From contig NZ_VMNW02000012.1 of the NCBI RefSeq assembly GCF_007713735.2, positions 62,001-126,000 on the forward strand: 64,000 bases of DNA, written 5' to 3'. Each line of letters begins with the position of its first letter. Position 1 is the first letter of the stretch. The stretch is from Amycolatopsis acidicola. GTDB lineage: Bacteria; Actinomycetota; Actinomycetes; Mycobacteriales; Pseudonocardiaceae. The notes beneath the pieces are model-generated. The model made no database searches and was not told where the DNA came from. It saw only the letters and a program-made list of their open reading frames with translations. Positions 34,291-43,593 of the stretch are shown one piece after another. The position numbers were made by a program, and so were the translations under genes.

Positions 34291-35567
34291 ACCCGCTGAG
34301 TCCCGTGCGCTTCAGGGGATTTCGCGCGTTCGCGGGTTTCCGGCATCCCCACCACCACGATCAGCAGCGCGATCGCCGCTACCACAGTGATGTAGACGCC
34401 GGGCGCGAGCTTCCCGAAGCGCTCCGTGAGTAGCGCGCCCACGATCGGCGCTGTGCCGCCGAAAACGGCATAGGCGATGTTGTAGGCGAGCGCCGTGCTG
34501 GTGGCGCGCACCCGGGGCGAGACGAGCTCCACCGCAGTGATCGTCGCCGCCATGGCGACCACCGCGGCCGGGATGGCCAGCAGGACCTCGGCGGCCACTG
34601 TGGACACCAGCGTGCCGCCCCGCGCGAGGACATACGCCGGAACCGAACCGCCGACCGCGAAGGCCACTCCGGTGATCAGCAGAGGTTTCCGCCCGAACCG
34701 GTCCGCGAGTGCACCGGTGACAACGGAAAGAGCGGTACAGGGCAGCAGCGCGACGCCCCCGGCCACCAGCACCGTGGTCCCGCCGACGCCGCCGGTGGTC
34801 ATGAGATAGGTGGGCAGGTAGCCCAGCAGATTGTGCACCACCACGGCGAGCAGCGCGAAAACCGCGAACAGCAGGAAGAAGACCCGCCAGTCACGGAACG
34901 ACTCCCTGACCGGCGCCGCCGAGGTTTCGCCGCGGGCTTCCAGCGCCCGGAAAGTGCTGGTTTCTTCGAGCCGCAGGCGCATGTAGAGCCCGACCAGCGC
35001 CATGAGGCCCCCGAACAGGAAGGCGAGCCGCCACGTCCACTCCGCGTAAGCCGCGGGCGACGCCAGTTTCAGCACGAGCAGCGCGAACGTGGCGAGCGCC
35101 GAGCCGATGAAGGTCGCGCTTCCGACGGTGCTGATCCACAACCCGCGCTTACCCGCGGGCGCTTGCTCCATCACGTAGGAGGCGGCACTCGTGTACTCGG
35201 CCCCCATCGAGATTCCCTGCGCCAGCCGGCAACAGATCAGCAACACCGGCGCCAGCGCTCCCACCTGGGCGTAGCCGGGCAGCAGCGCGATCGCGACCGT
35301 GGACACCGCCATGATCAGGACCACTGTGGACAGTGCCGTGCGACGGCCGAGCCGGTCGCCGATGCCGCCGAACACGGCGGCGCCGAGCGGGCGCACCACG
35401 AAGGCGATGCCATAGACCGCCAGCGTGGACAGGATCGCCATGGTCTGGTTCCCGGCGGGGAAGAAGTGCCGGGCGATGATCGTCGCCGAAGATCCGTAGA
35501 TGACGAAGTCGTAGGACTCCACCGCGTGCCCGAACATCGCGGCGCCGAGGATTTTCTTCCGCATCAC
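34281..35567 (-). CDS. MHS-family MFS transporter
   Basis: A 428-residue, twelve-segment transporter with the MHS motif AVESYDFVIYGSSA near residue 14 and GGIGDRLGRRTA near residue 66. It converges with the amidase. Its last nine codons are read from a decayed amidase copy, so its tail (after ETRERAKS) is probably not ancestral. It may import the amide or the acid linked to the amidase; substrate unknown. Confidence 0.86.
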   Translation of the reverse strand: MMRKKILGAAMFGHAVESYDFVIYGSSATIIARHFFPAGNQTMAILSTLAVYGIAFVVRPLGAAVFGGIGDRLGRRTALSTVVLIMAVSTVAIALLPGYAQVGALAPVLLICCRLAQGISMGAEYTSAASYVMEQAPAGKRGLWISTVGSATFIGSALATFALLVLKLASPAAYAEWTWRLAFLFGGLMALVGLYMRLRLEETSTFRALEARGETSAAPVRESFRDWRVFFLLFAVFALLAVVVHNLLGYLPTYLMTTGGVGGTTVLVAGGVALLPCTALSVVTGALADRFGRKPLLITGVAFAVGGSVPAYVLARGGTLVSTVAAEVLLAIPAAVVAMAATITAVELVSPRVRATSTALAYNIAYAVFGGTAPIVGALLTERFGKLAPGVYITVVAAIALLIVVVGMPETRERAKSPEAHGTQRVRR

Positions 35568-35606
35568 AGCTCCATCCGAGAGGGGGCACTGCCGTACTGA
35601 AAGCGT

Positions 35607-36491
35607 TCACCCCGCCGAGACGTACGCGGCGAGCTGGGCGTGGGTGGCGAACCAGACGTCGCCGCGCGAGGCGATGTGTTCGAGCAGTTCGGTGAGGATC
35701 GCGACGCGGGACCGGTGCCCGATGCAATGCGGATGCATCGTGAGCTGGAAGACGCCGCCTTCCGCGTAGGCGACGTCGAACTCGTCGCGCCAGAGCGAGA
35801 GCACCCCGCGCGGGGTGGTGTACGGCCGCAGCGAACTGAACCGGTCCATCGCGAAATACGCCATGTCGTCCCGGATCCACTCGACCGGAACCTCGACCAG
35901 CCCGGTCGGTTCCCCGTCGGCGAGGATCTCGTAGCAGTCGTCATCGGCCATCAGCGACGAGTCGTAGGCCAGCCCCAGCTCACGCACGATGTCCAGCGTG
36001 TGAGCCGAAAAGTCCCACGAAGGCGTGCGGATGCCGGCCGGGCGCGTTCCGGCGAGGCGTTCCAGCGTGTCCGCCGCCCGCAACGCCAGGTCGCGTTCGG
36101 CCTCGGCGGGCAGCAGGGTGTTGCGCTCGTGGATCCAGCCGTGCAGGGCGACCTCGTGTCCGTCGTCCACATAGGACTTCACTTCGCCGTCGTGGAGCAA
36201 CGCGGACACCGCGGGCACGAAGAACGTCGACGGCGCCTCGAATCGCCGGAGCAGATCGAGGATCCGCGGTACGCCGACGCGGGCCCCGTACTCACCCTGG
36301 GAAAGCTTGCCGGGCAGCACTTCACCGTCGCGCAGCGCGGGCGTCTCGTGGTCGGAGTCGAAGGACAGCGCCACGGCCACCTTCGCGCCGCCGGGCCAGG
36401 ATTCCGGCCGCAGTGGACGTCCGGCGCGAACCCGTTCGACGTGGCCACGCCAGGTCCGCTCGTCCCACTGCCATGGCTGCTGCTCGGTCAT
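35607..36491 (-). CDS. Polysaccharide deacetylase family protein (PuuE/PgdA-like fold)
   Basis: A 294-residue NodB-fold protein. It has the Asp pair in SFDSDHE (Asp45, Asp47), the metal histidines in HGWIHE (His117, His121), and an Arg in GIRTPSWDFS. No signal peptide is present, so it acts in the cytoplasm, more like PuuE-type allantoinases or imidases than cell-wall deacetylases. ATG 36491 has GGAGG at good spacing; an upstream ATG at 36503 has none. It may deacylate a small amide together with the nearby amidase. Confidence 0.83.
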   Translation of the reverse strand: MTEQQPWQWDERTWRGHVERVRAGRPLRPESWPGGAKVAVALSFDSDHETPALRDGEVLPGKLSQGEYGARVGVPRILDLLRRFEAPSTFFVPAVSALLHDGEVKSYVDDGHEVALHGWIHERNTLLPAEAERDLALRAADTLERLAGTRPAGIRTPSWDFSAHTLDIVRELGLAYDSSLMADDDCYEILADGEPTGLVEVPVEWIRDDMAYFAMDRFSSLRPYTTPRGVLSLWRDEFDVAYAEGGVFQLTMHPHCIGHRSRVAILTELLEHIASRGDVWFATHAQLAAYVSAG

Positions 36492-36513
36492 CGACCCCTC
36501 CATGTTTCGGAAT

Positions 36514-36525
36514 ACAGCACGCTGT
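36514..36525. promoter_or_regulatory. Palindrome ACAGC-AC-GCTGT
   Basis: A perfect five-base inverted repeat lies in the 55-bp gap between the Lrp/AsnC gene and the deacetylase gene, 22 bp upstream of the deacetylase start. It could be an operator; the binding protein is unknown. Confidence 0.4.
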
Positions 36526-36546
36526 GCCGGAGTGTAGACCGGACGG

Positions 36547-37026
36547 TCATCCCTCCGCCACCCGCCGCAGCAAGGGCGTGATGCGGTAGTCGACGAGCTG
36601 CCGCATGACCAGCGCGGTGTTGGTGCGCTCCACGTCCGGGACGGCCAGGATCTGGCCGGCGATCCGGTAGAGGTCCTCGGCGTCGGTCGCCACCACGTGC
36701 ACGAGCACGTCGGCGGCCCCGGAGACGCCGTGCACCTGCAGGACTTCCGGGATCCCGGCGAGTGCCCCGGAGACCTCGTCCAACCGGGACTGCCGGACCG
36801 TGGTGGTGATGAAGGCGCTCAGCGGATAGCCGAGCGCGGCGGGATTGACGCGCCGCTCTGGCGAGCCGAGTGCTCCGTTCTGTTCCATGCGCGTCAGGCG
36901 CGCGTGGGCGGTGTTGCGCGCGACGCCCACCTCGTCGGCCAGCGCGACCGTCGTGGCGCGTGGATTTTCGTTGACCTTCAGGAGGATTCGGGCGTCGATC
37001 TCGTCGATGGCCGGGTCGCTGGGCAT
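36547..37026 (-). CDS. Lrp/AsnC family transcriptional regulator
   Basis: A 159-residue regulator. An N-terminal helix-turn-helix (IDARILLKVNENPRATTVAL, then VGVARNTAHARL) is followed by a RAM ligand-binding domain (about residues 75-145, with VHGVSGAADVLVHVVATD). The start is ATG 37026 with GAGCAGG upstream. It is divergent from an AceE-like gene; BkdR-type Lrp proteins often control keto-acid dehydrogenases. Two TGCGCA hexamers lie in the shared promoter region. Confidence 0.87.
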   Translation of the reverse strand: MPSDPAIDEIDARILLKVNENPRATTVALADEVGVARNTAHARLTRMEQNGALGSPERRVNPAALGYPLSAFITTTVRQSRLDEVSGALAGIPEVLQVHGVSGAADVLVHVVATDAEDLYRIAGQILAVPDVERTNTALVMRQLVDYRITPLLRRVAEG

Positions 37027-37062
37027 CCTGCTCACCTTTCTCGGGGGTGTGTCGGCGCGTCC

Positions 37063-37077
37063 TGCGCAGTCTGCGCA
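37063..37077. promoter_or_regulatory. Repeated TGCGCA elements in a divergent promoter
   Basis: TGCGCA occurs at 37063-37068 and 37072-37077, a nine-base period, next to an AT-rich stretch (AAATTATCA). The pair lies between the Lrp/AsnC gene and the AceE-like gene and is a plausible Lrp-type binding site. Confidence 0.4.
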
Positions 37078-37156
37078 AATTATCAGCCCGATATTGAAGA
37101 TCCGGCCACGAATCCCCTTGACTCGGAAGCATTCGTCACGGAAGGGAGTTCTCGTC

Positions 37157-39481
37157 ATGAGCAGTCCCGCGCTCAGCCCGCGGTCACTCGGCGCCGGTTT
37201 CGAGACGCTGCGTGAGGTCGAGCGGAGGGTGCTCTGGCTCTCCACGGCGATCATCCACCACGCCAACCGGGTGCGGCCGAACCCGTCCGGCCTCAAGGTG
37301 GGCGGGCACCAGGCCTCCTCGGCGTCGATGGTGTCGATCATGACCGCGCTGTGGTTCCGGCAGCTGCGCCCGGAAGACCGGGTTTCGGTCAAACCGCACG
37401 CGTCGCCGGTGCTGCATTCGATCAACTACCTGCTCGGCGAGCTGGACTCGTCCTACCTGACGCGGCTGCGCGAATTCGGTGGCCTGCAAAGCTATCCGAG
37501 CCGGAGCAAGGACCCGGACCCGGTGGACTACTCGACCGGTTCGGTCGGAATCGGGGCCACAGCGCCGATCTGGGGCGCGGTGTCGCGGCGTTACGTCGAC
37601 GCCCACGGCGGAAGCGCCGGAACCGGGCGGCAGTACTCGCTGATCGGTGACGCCGAACTGGACGAGGGCGCGGTCTGGGAGGCGGTGCTGGATCCGGCGG
37701 TCGCCGGGCTCGGCGAGCTCGTCTGGATCGTCGACCTGAACCGGCAGTCGCTGGACCGCGTGGTCCCCGACATCGCCGCGGGCAAGCTGCAGGGCATGTT
37801 CACCGCGGCGGGCTGGCAGGTGATCACCCTGAAATACGGGCAGCTGCTGGAAGAACTGTTCACCCGTCCCGGCGGAATCGAGCTGCGGCAGCGGATCGAC
37901 GAAATGACCAACCCGGAGTACCAGCGGCTGCTTCGCCGCGATGGCGCGGAAATCCGGCAGTGGCTGCCCGGCTCCGGGCCCGGCGCGGAACCGATCGCGC
38001 GCCTCATCGCCGGGCTCGACGACGACACGCTGGTCGAGGCGGTCGCCAACCTCGGCGGGCACGACCTCGGCGCGCTGGACGCGGCCTTCGAGTCCATCGA
38101 CGACACCCGCCCGACCGTCGTTTTCGCTTATACGGTCAAGGGATTCGGGCTGGCGACCCAAGGACACCCACAGAACCATTCGGCGCTGCTGACCGGGGGC
38201 CAGCTGAACGAACTGGCCGCCCGGCTCGACGCGGACCCGGACGATCCGTGGCGGACGTTCCCGGACGGTTCGGCGGCCGGCGCACTGTGCGCGGAGACCG
38301 CGAAAAGGTTGCGCCGCCCCGAAACGCCGGCCCAGTCGCCGCCGTCGCTTCCGGTCGACATCGGCCGCACCCCGTCCGGGACCGCGACGACGCAGGCCGC
38401 GTTAGGACGGGCGCTGCTCGACCTGACGCGTGAGGCGCCCGAAGCGGCCAAGCGGGTGGTGACGGTCAGCCCGGATGTCAGTTCCACGACCAATCTCGGT
38501 GGCTGGGTGAACAAGGTCGGCGTCTGGTCGTCCAGCGAGCGTCCGGACTGGTTCGCCGACGACGCGGAGACGATCCTGCACTGGCGGGAAAAACCGGCCG
38601 GGCAGCACATCGAGCTGGGCATCGCCGAGGTCAACCTGGTGAGCCTGCTCGGGGAGCTGGGCGCCACGTGGAGCCGCTGGGGTGAACCGCTGCTGCCGAT
38701 CGGGGTGCTCTACGACCCGTTCGTCGAGCGCGCGCTGGAGCCCTGGTCCTACGGCATCTACGCGGGCGGCCAGTCCATCCTGGTCGGTACTCCGTCCGGG
38801 GTGTCGCTGGCGCCGGAAGGGGGCGCGCACCAGTCGATCACGACGCCTTCGATCGGCCTGGAACAGCCGGGATGCACGACTTACGAGCCCGCGTTCGCCC
38901 TCGACACGGAGTGGATCCTGTTGGCCTGCCTCGCGCGGCTGGGCAAACCGGGCGGCAGCTCGGCCTATCTGCGGCTGTCGACGCGTCCGGTCGAGCAAGC
39001 GCTGGCGGCGGTTCCCGAGGACCCTGCGGCACGGGAACGTCGGCGGCGCCAGGCCGTGGCCGGGGCCTACGCGCTCCGGCGCCGGGAAGGCGCGAGGGTG
39101 ACGATCGCCGCGATGGGAGCCGTTGTGCCGCAAGCACTCGCGGCCGCGGACCGATTGGCGGCGATGGGCACGATCGCCGACGTCCTCTGCGTGACGAGCC
39201 CCGACCTGCTCTATCGCGCGGTGCGCGCGCGGCAGGGGCACGAACCGGCCGACTCGTGGATCCTGGACCAGGTTTTCCCCGCCGCGCGGGCGAACCCGCT
39301 GGTGACTGTCCTGGATGGACACCCGCACACGCTGTCCTTCCTCGCGACGATCAACCGGGTCCCGACGACCGCGCTCGGCGTGACGCGGTTCGGCCAGTCC
39401 GGCTCACTCGAAGACGTCTACCGCCACCACGGCCTCGACGCGGACAGTGTCGTCCGCGCGGCACTCGACCTCCTCGGCTGA
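37157..39481 (+). CDS. AceE-like thiamine-diphosphate enzyme (pyruvate dehydrogenase E1/transketolase family)
   Basis: A 774-residue enzyme. The cofactor motif GDAELDEG (residues 164-171) leads to Asn195 in IVDLNRQSLDR, as in the homodimeric E1 of pyruvate dehydrogenase. A pyrimidine-binding domain (HIELGIAEVNLVSLLGELG) and a C-terminal transketolase-like domain follow. It is over 100 residues shorter than typical AceE, which has an E2-binding N-terminal extension. No E2 or E3 gene is nearby, so it may work alone or act on another 2-oxo acid. ATG 37157 follows GAAGGGAG. It is divergent from an Lrp regulator. Confidence 0.82.
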   Translation: MSSPALSPRSLGAGFETLREVERRVLWLSTAIIHHANRVRPNPSGLKVGGHQASSASMVSIMTALWFRQLRPEDRVSVKPHASPVLHSINYLLGELDSSYLTRLREFGGLQSYPSRSKDPDPVDYSTGSVGIGATAPIWGAVSRRYVDAHGGSAGTGRQYSLIGDAELDEGAVWEAVLDPAVAGLGELVWIVDLNRQSLDRVVPDIAAGKLQGMFTAAGWQVITLKYGQLLEELFTRPGGIELRQRIDEMTNPEYQRLLRRDGAEIRQWLPGSGPGAEPIARLIAGLDDDTLVEAVANLGGHDLGALDAAFESIDDTRPTVVFAYTVKGFGLATQGHPQNHSALLTGGQLNELAARLDADPDDPWRTFPDGSAAGALCAETAKRLRRPETPAQSPPSLPVDIGRTPSGTATTQAALGRALLDLTREAPEAAKRVVTVSPDVSSTTNLGGWVNKVGVWSSSERPDWFADDAETILHWREKPAGQHIELGIAEVNLVSLLGELGATWSRWGEPLLPIGVLYDPFVERALEPWSYGIYAGGQSILVGTPSGVSLAPEGGAHQSITTPSIGLEQPGCTTYEPAFALDTEWILLACLARLGKPGGSSAYLRLSTRPVEQALAAVPEDPAARERRRRQAVAGAYALRRREGARVTIAAMGAVVPQALAAADRLAAMGTIADVLCVTSPDLLYRAVRARQGHEPADSWILDQVFPAARANPLVTVLDGHPHTLSFLATINRVPTTALGVTRFGQSGSLEDVYRHHGLDADSVVRAALDLLG

Positions 39482-39488
39482 GCCTGTT

Positions 39489-39830
39489 TCAGCCCATGCT
39501 GTCGATGGCGATCTTCATCGCGAGTACCGAACACAAGATCCCGCCGACGAGCGTGACCGCCGACCACGCCAGCGCCGGGCCGGGCCGGATCAGGCGGCGC
39601 GCCACCAGGTAAACCACCGCGGCGACCACGAAAACGAGCAGCGGGAACACGAATCCCAGCCAGGAACCCGCGCCCATCAAGATCGCGCAGCCCGCGGTGG
39701 CCAGCGCCGTGCCCCGGGGGCGGAAATCCCGGCGGGTGAGCAAGTACGTGCACAAAACCGGGAGCGCGGTCATGACGACGAGGTAGGACGCGGCGCCGAC
39801 GGCATCCGGCATCGGTGCGGCACTGGGCAT
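39489..39830 (-). CDS. Small integral membrane protein of unknown function
   Basis: A 113-residue protein with four hydrophobic segments (ASYLVVMTALPVLCTYLL, GTALATAGCAILMGAG, WLGFVFPLLVFVVAAVVYLV, AVTLVGGILCSVLAMKIA). ATG 39830 has GGGGAG nine bases upstream. An earlier ATG at 39887 would add 19 residues but has no spaced ribosome site. It lies tail-to-tail with the AceE-like gene and head-to-head with the MHYT gene. No family recognised. Confidence 0.65.
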   Translation of the reverse strand: MPSAAPMPDAVGAASYLVVMTALPVLCTYLLTRRDFRPRGTALATAGCAILMGAGSWLGFVFPLLVFVVAAVVYLVARRLIRPGPALAWSAVTLVGGILCSVLAMKIAIDSMG

Positions 39831-39944
39831 ACGCGGCTGCTCCCCTGGAATCGTGAGTATGGCGGTGATCGCCGAATTCCCGGACATCCCTTTGCCGCCC
39901 TACTCCGTTACTTGCTGACGAACACAACATACTTGCCAGTACCG

Positions 39945-39974
39945 TTGTGACGCGCGTCCTTCGTCAAGTACGGT
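39945..39974 (+). promoter_or_regulatory. Promoter candidate for the MHYT gene
   Basis: TTGTGA (39945-39950) and TACGGT (39969-39974) are separated by 18 bp and lie 47 bp before the MHYT start. The rest of the 190-bp gap between the two divergent genes shows no other clear element. Confidence 0.4.
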
Positions 39975-40020
39975 CCCCGTCCACAAGGACTCCCGGGGGA
40001 GACGGCCGGCATTCCTCGGG

Positions 40021-40806
40021 ATGGGAAAAATGGATCACACGGGTTCGATGACGGAACTGGGTTTCGGCTGGATCACCCCGGTTCTGTCGTATGTCATGGC
40101 GTGCATCGGCAGCGCCCTCGGTCTGCGCTGCATGGTCCGCGCCCTTTCGGCGAGCGGGCGCGCGCGGCGCAACTGGCTGATCAACGGCGCGATGGCGATC
40201 GGCACCGGGATCTGGACCATGCATTTCATCGCGATGCTGGGCTTCGGCGTCACCGGCACCGGCATCCGCTACGACGTGCCCCTCACCGTGCTGAGCCTGC
40301 TGGTCGCGATCGCCGTCGTCGGCATCGGCGTGTTCTTCGTCGGTTACAGCCGGTCCCGGACGCTTTCGGTGCTGCTCGGCGGGCTGGTCGCCGGGGTGGG
40401 TGTGGCGGCGATGCACTACCTCGGAATGGCCGCGATGCGGTTGTCCGGTGAAGTCGGCTACAACGCCGGCGTGGTCACGCTTTCCGTGGCGATCGCGGTG
40501 GCGGCGGCGACGGCAGCGTTGTGGGCGACGCTGACCATCCACGGCGCGGCTTCCGCCGTCGCGGCGTCGCTGGTGATGGGTCTCGCGGTGAGCGCGATGC
40601 ACTACACGGGCATGGCGGCGGTGCGCGTGGACGTGCACGCGGCCCATGAGGCGACTCCGGGTGCGACGCCGATGCAGTTCATCTTCCCGCTGGTGGTGGT
40701 GCTCGGCTCGTACCTGTTCCTCACGTCGGCCTTCGTGGCGTTGTCGCCCGGCGCGCAGGCGATGGCCGCGGCGCCGCGCGACGAGGGCAGGCGGATCGAG
40801 CTGTGA
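40021..40806 (+). CDS. MHYT-domain membrane protein
   Basis: A 261-residue protein with seven membrane segments and three copies of the motif that names the domain: TMHFIAML, AMHYLGM and AMHYTGM. MHYT domains are proposed to bind copper and sense O2, CO or NO. No output domain (GGDEF, EAL or kinase) is fused. It sits 51 bp upstream of the conservon and may signal to it, though this is only positional. A second ATG at 40030 is an equally good start. Confidence 0.85.
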   Translation: MGKMDHTGSMTELGFGWITPVLSYVMACIGSALGLRCMVRALSASGRARRNWLINGAMAIGTGIWTMHFIAMLGFGVTGTGIRYDVPLTVLSLLVAIAVVGIGVFFVGYSRSRTLSVLLGGLVAGVGVAAMHYLGMAAMRLSGEVGYNAGVVTLSVAIAVAAATAALWATLTIHGAASAVAASLVMGLAVSAMHYTGMAAVRVDVHAAHEATPGATPMQFIFPLVVVLGSYLFLTSAFVALSPGAQAMAAAPRDEGRRIEL

Positions 40807-40856
40807 CCGGATGACGCCGGCCGCCCGAACTGTTCCATTTTCCCGTAGGAGAAGGC

Positions 40857-43121
40857 ATGTCGCTGCGTGATGGGCTGCCAGGGGCCGGCCTCCGGCCGTC
40901 GGCGATCGCCGGCCGGTTGCGCCCGAAACCCGTGCGCGCGAAGATCGTCGCGCTGCTCATGGTCCCGGTCGTATCGCTGATGGTGCTGTGGGCGCTGGTG
41001 ACCGTCCAAACCGTCCAGCAGGCGTGGACTTCGCAGCAGCTGGAGAAACTCGACACCGGATTGTCCGGCCCGGTGAGCGCGCTGGTGAGCAGCCTGCAGG
41101 ACGAACGGGCCACCGTTTCCCGGTTCCTGTCGCGGCCGGGCGACGCCGATCAGGCCGGCCTCGGAGCCCGTCACGAGCAGACCGAGAAAGCGCTTTCCGC
41201 TCTGCGCGACGGGCTGGCACCGGTGGCCGCCGACATCCCGGGCCTGGCGCCCGAAGTGGACTCGAGGCTCAGCGCGGTCATCGACGACGTCGCCGGGCTG
41301 CGGACGGCCCAGGCCGCCATCGCCGACCGGCGTCAGGATTGGCCCGCCGCGTTCGAAGCCTATTCGGCGGCGATCCGCGACACCTTCGCGGTCGAGAGCG
41401 CCCTGCGGCAGATCCAGAACGAGGCGTCCGCGCGCACGGCGTTGTCGCTCTCGCAGGTCGGTGAGATGCTGGCCCGCCAGGACGCGGTGCTGACCTCCCA
41501 GGCCGGCGGGCGGTTGAACGCCGGGGCGTACCGAGTGTTCATCGATGCGCTGGGCGGCCAGCGGACGCTCAGCGCGGCCGCGCTCGCCGACCTCCCGGAG
41601 CCGCATCTGACCGCGTACCGGCAGCTGCTCGGCAGCGAGGAGTACCGGTCACTGTCCGCGGTGCAGGACACCGTGGCGGGCGACATTTCGGGCCGCGACA
41701 CGGCTTCGGCGATCGCCTCCGGTCAGTGGGCGTCCGCGCTCGACCCCGTCCTGACCCGGCTCGCCACCGTCCGGTCCGGCCTGGAAACCGCGGCGGGTGC
41801 CGACGCCGCCGCAGCAGCCGAATCAGCGCTGACGCGGGGCGCCGTGATCGTGCTGCTCGGCCTCCTGGCCGTGCTGCTGGCGCTGGTGATTTCGGTCCGG
41901 ATCGGCCGCGGTCTTGTGGTCGAACTGGTGGGGTTGCGGGATTCCGCGCTCGAACTCGCGAACCGCACGCTGCCGGGGGCGATGCGGCGGCTGCGCGCGG
42001 GCGAGAAGATCGACGTCGATTCGGACGTGCCGCTGGTGACGTCGGCGGACGGCGAGATCGGCCAGGTCGGCGACGCGCTGAACGCCGTGCGGCGCTCCGC
42101 GCTCAACGCCGCCGCGGAACGGGCGGAGCTGCTCACCGGGGTGTCGGGCGTGTTCGTCACGCTCGCGCGGCGCAGCCAAACCCTGTTGCACCGCCAGCTC
42201 AGCCTGCTGGACGAAATGGAGCGGCGCACCGACGCGGCCGACGATCTCGAAGACCTGTTCCGCCTCGACCACCTCGCGGCGCGCATGCGGCGGCACGCGG
42301 AGGGCCTGATCATCATGTCGGGCGCCACCGCGGGACAGGTGTGGAGCCAGGCCGTGCCGCTGATGACCGTGGCCCGCGCCGCGGTGGCGGAGGTCGAGCA
42401 GTTCCATCGGGTGGAGGTCCGGCGGATGGCCGACGTGTCCGTGCAGGGCGCCGCCGTCGCCGACCTGCGGCACCTGCTCGCCGAACTCGTCGAAAACGCC
42501 ACCTCGTTCTCCCCGCCCACCACCACCGTGCTCGTGCACGGCGAGCAGGTCGGCACCGGGTTCGTCATCGAGATCGAGGACCGCGGCCTCGGCCTGAGCC
42601 CGGAAAGCCTGGCGCAGGCCAACATCCGCCTCGCCGAAGCGCACCAGCTCGAGCTGTTCGACAGCGACCAGCTCGGGTTTTTCGTCATCAGCAGGCTCGC
42701 CCAGCGCCAGGGGATCACGGTGACCCTGCGGCGATCGGCCTACGGCGGTACCTCCGCGGTGGTGCTCCTGGCCAACTCCCTGCTGTCGCGGCACGACGAG
42801 TTTTCCCCGCACACCGGCACTTTCTCCACGCCCCGCGCCGCACTCGCCACCCGGGCGCAGGTTTCGCGGCGGCCGGCCATGATTCCCGCGCGCGACCCCG
42901 TGCCCCCGGACCGGCGGCTGCCGGCGGTGCCGGCCGGCGAACCGGTTTTCGCCGACGACGCGACCGGCGGCCTGCCGCGACGCACGAGACAGGCCAGTCT
43001 CGCGCCGGGCCTGCGAAATCCCGGGGACGAGGAGACGGCGCCGCCGGTCGCCTCGCCCGAGCAGGCCCGCGCGACGATGTCCGCCCTGCAACAGGGATTT
43101 CTCCGTGGGCGCAACAGCTGA
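40857..43121 (+). CDS. cvnA: Conservon sensor: nitrate/nitrite-sensing-type histidine-kinase-like protein
   Basis: A 754-residue membrane sensor. One membrane segment is near residues 28-50 and a second near 325-350, flanking an extracellular helical NIT-like domain. The cytoplasmic part has an ATP-binding region with the N-box LVENATSFSPP, G-box EDRGLGLSP and a final GGTSAVVLLA. The usual phospho-acceptor H-box is not evident, as in other CvnA proteins. The C-terminal 100 residues are Pro/Ala-rich and unstructured. It heads the four-gene conservon and starts at ATG 40857 after AGGAGAAG. Confidence 0.87.
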   Translation: MSLRDGLPGAGLRPSAIAGRLRPKPVRAKIVALLMVPVVSLMVLWALVTVQTVQQAWTSQQLEKLDTGLSGPVSALVSSLQDERATVSRFLSRPGDADQAGLGARHEQTEKALSALRDGLAPVAADIPGLAPEVDSRLSAVIDDVAGLRTAQAAIADRRQDWPAAFEAYSAAIRDTFAVESALRQIQNEASARTALSLSQVGEMLARQDAVLTSQAGGRLNAGAYRVFIDALGGQRTLSAAALADLPEPHLTAYRQLLGSEEYRSLSAVQDTVAGDISGRDTASAIASGQWASALDPVLTRLATVRSGLETAAGADAAAAAESALTRGAVIVLLGLLAVLLALVISVRIGRGLVVELVGLRDSALELANRTLPGAMRRLRAGEKIDVDSDVPLVTSADGEIGQVGDALNAVRRSALNAAAERAELLTGVSGVFVTLARRSQTLLHRQLSLLDEMERRTDAADDLEDLFRLDHLAARMRRHAEGLIIMSGATAGQVWSQAVPLMTVARAAVAEVEQFHRVEVRRMADVSVQGAAVADLRHLLAELVENATSFSPPTTTVLVHGEQVGTGFVIEIEDRGLGLSPESLAQANIRLAEAHQLELFDSDQLGFFVISRLAQRQGITVTLRRSAYGGTSAVVLLANSLLSRHDEFSPHTGTFSTPRAALATRAQVSRRPAMIPARDPVPPDRRLPAVPAGEPVFADDATGGLPRRTRQASLAPGLRNPGDEETAPPVASPEQARATMSALQQGFLRGRNS

Positions 43122-43148
43122 GGCCGCATCGAGGCAAGGAGAGATCTG

Positions 43149-43583
43149 ATGGTGGAGGCCACCGAAAGCAGCCAAGAGCTGTACTGGCTCCTGGACGAGT
43201 TGGTGGGCAACGCTCCGCGCGTCCGGCACGCGCTGCTGCTGTCCGACGACGGGCTGGCCATGGCCACGTCCACCGGCATGAGGCGGGAGGAGAGCGAGCA
43301 CCTGGCAGCGGTGGCGTCGGCGCTGAACAGCCTGGCCAAGGGTGCAGGACGGCAGTTCAGGGCGGGGCCGGTCCGCCAGACGATGGTCGAGCTGGCCGAG
43401 GGTTTCCTGTTCGTGATCGCCGCGGGCGGGGGCACCTGCCTCGCGGTGTTCACCGAGGCCGGCACCGACATCGGCCTGGTCGCCTACGAGATGGCACGCC
43501 TCGTCACACAGGTCGGGGAGCACCTGTACACCGCTCCCCGCGGGACCGGCGGCCCCGTGGCCGCGGAGCGGACCGGACCGTGA
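43149..43583 (+). CDS. cvnB: Roadblock/LC7 domain protein of the conservon
   Basis: A 144-residue Roadblock/LC7 protein (VRHALLLSDDGLAMATSTGM, then EESEHLAAVASALNSLAKGA). In conservons this protein interacts with the sensor and the small GTPase and may influence nucleotide exchange. Order and spacing are standard: 27 bp after the sensor and 10 bp before the DUF742 gene. Confidence 0.9.
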   Translation: MVEATESSQELYWLLDELVGNAPRVRHALLLSDDGLAMATSTGMRREESEHLAAVASALNSLAKGAGRQFRAGPVRQTMVELAEGFLFVIAAGGGTCLAVFTEAGTDIGLVAYEMARLVTQVGEHLYTAPRGTGGPVAAERTGP

Positions 43584-43593
43584 AAGAGGCGAG

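Noticed and set aside
36845..37156. A 104-codon upstream extension of the AceE-like gene.
   Set aside because: It overlaps the divergent Lrp gene and the shared promoter; ATG 37157 has a clear ribosome site.
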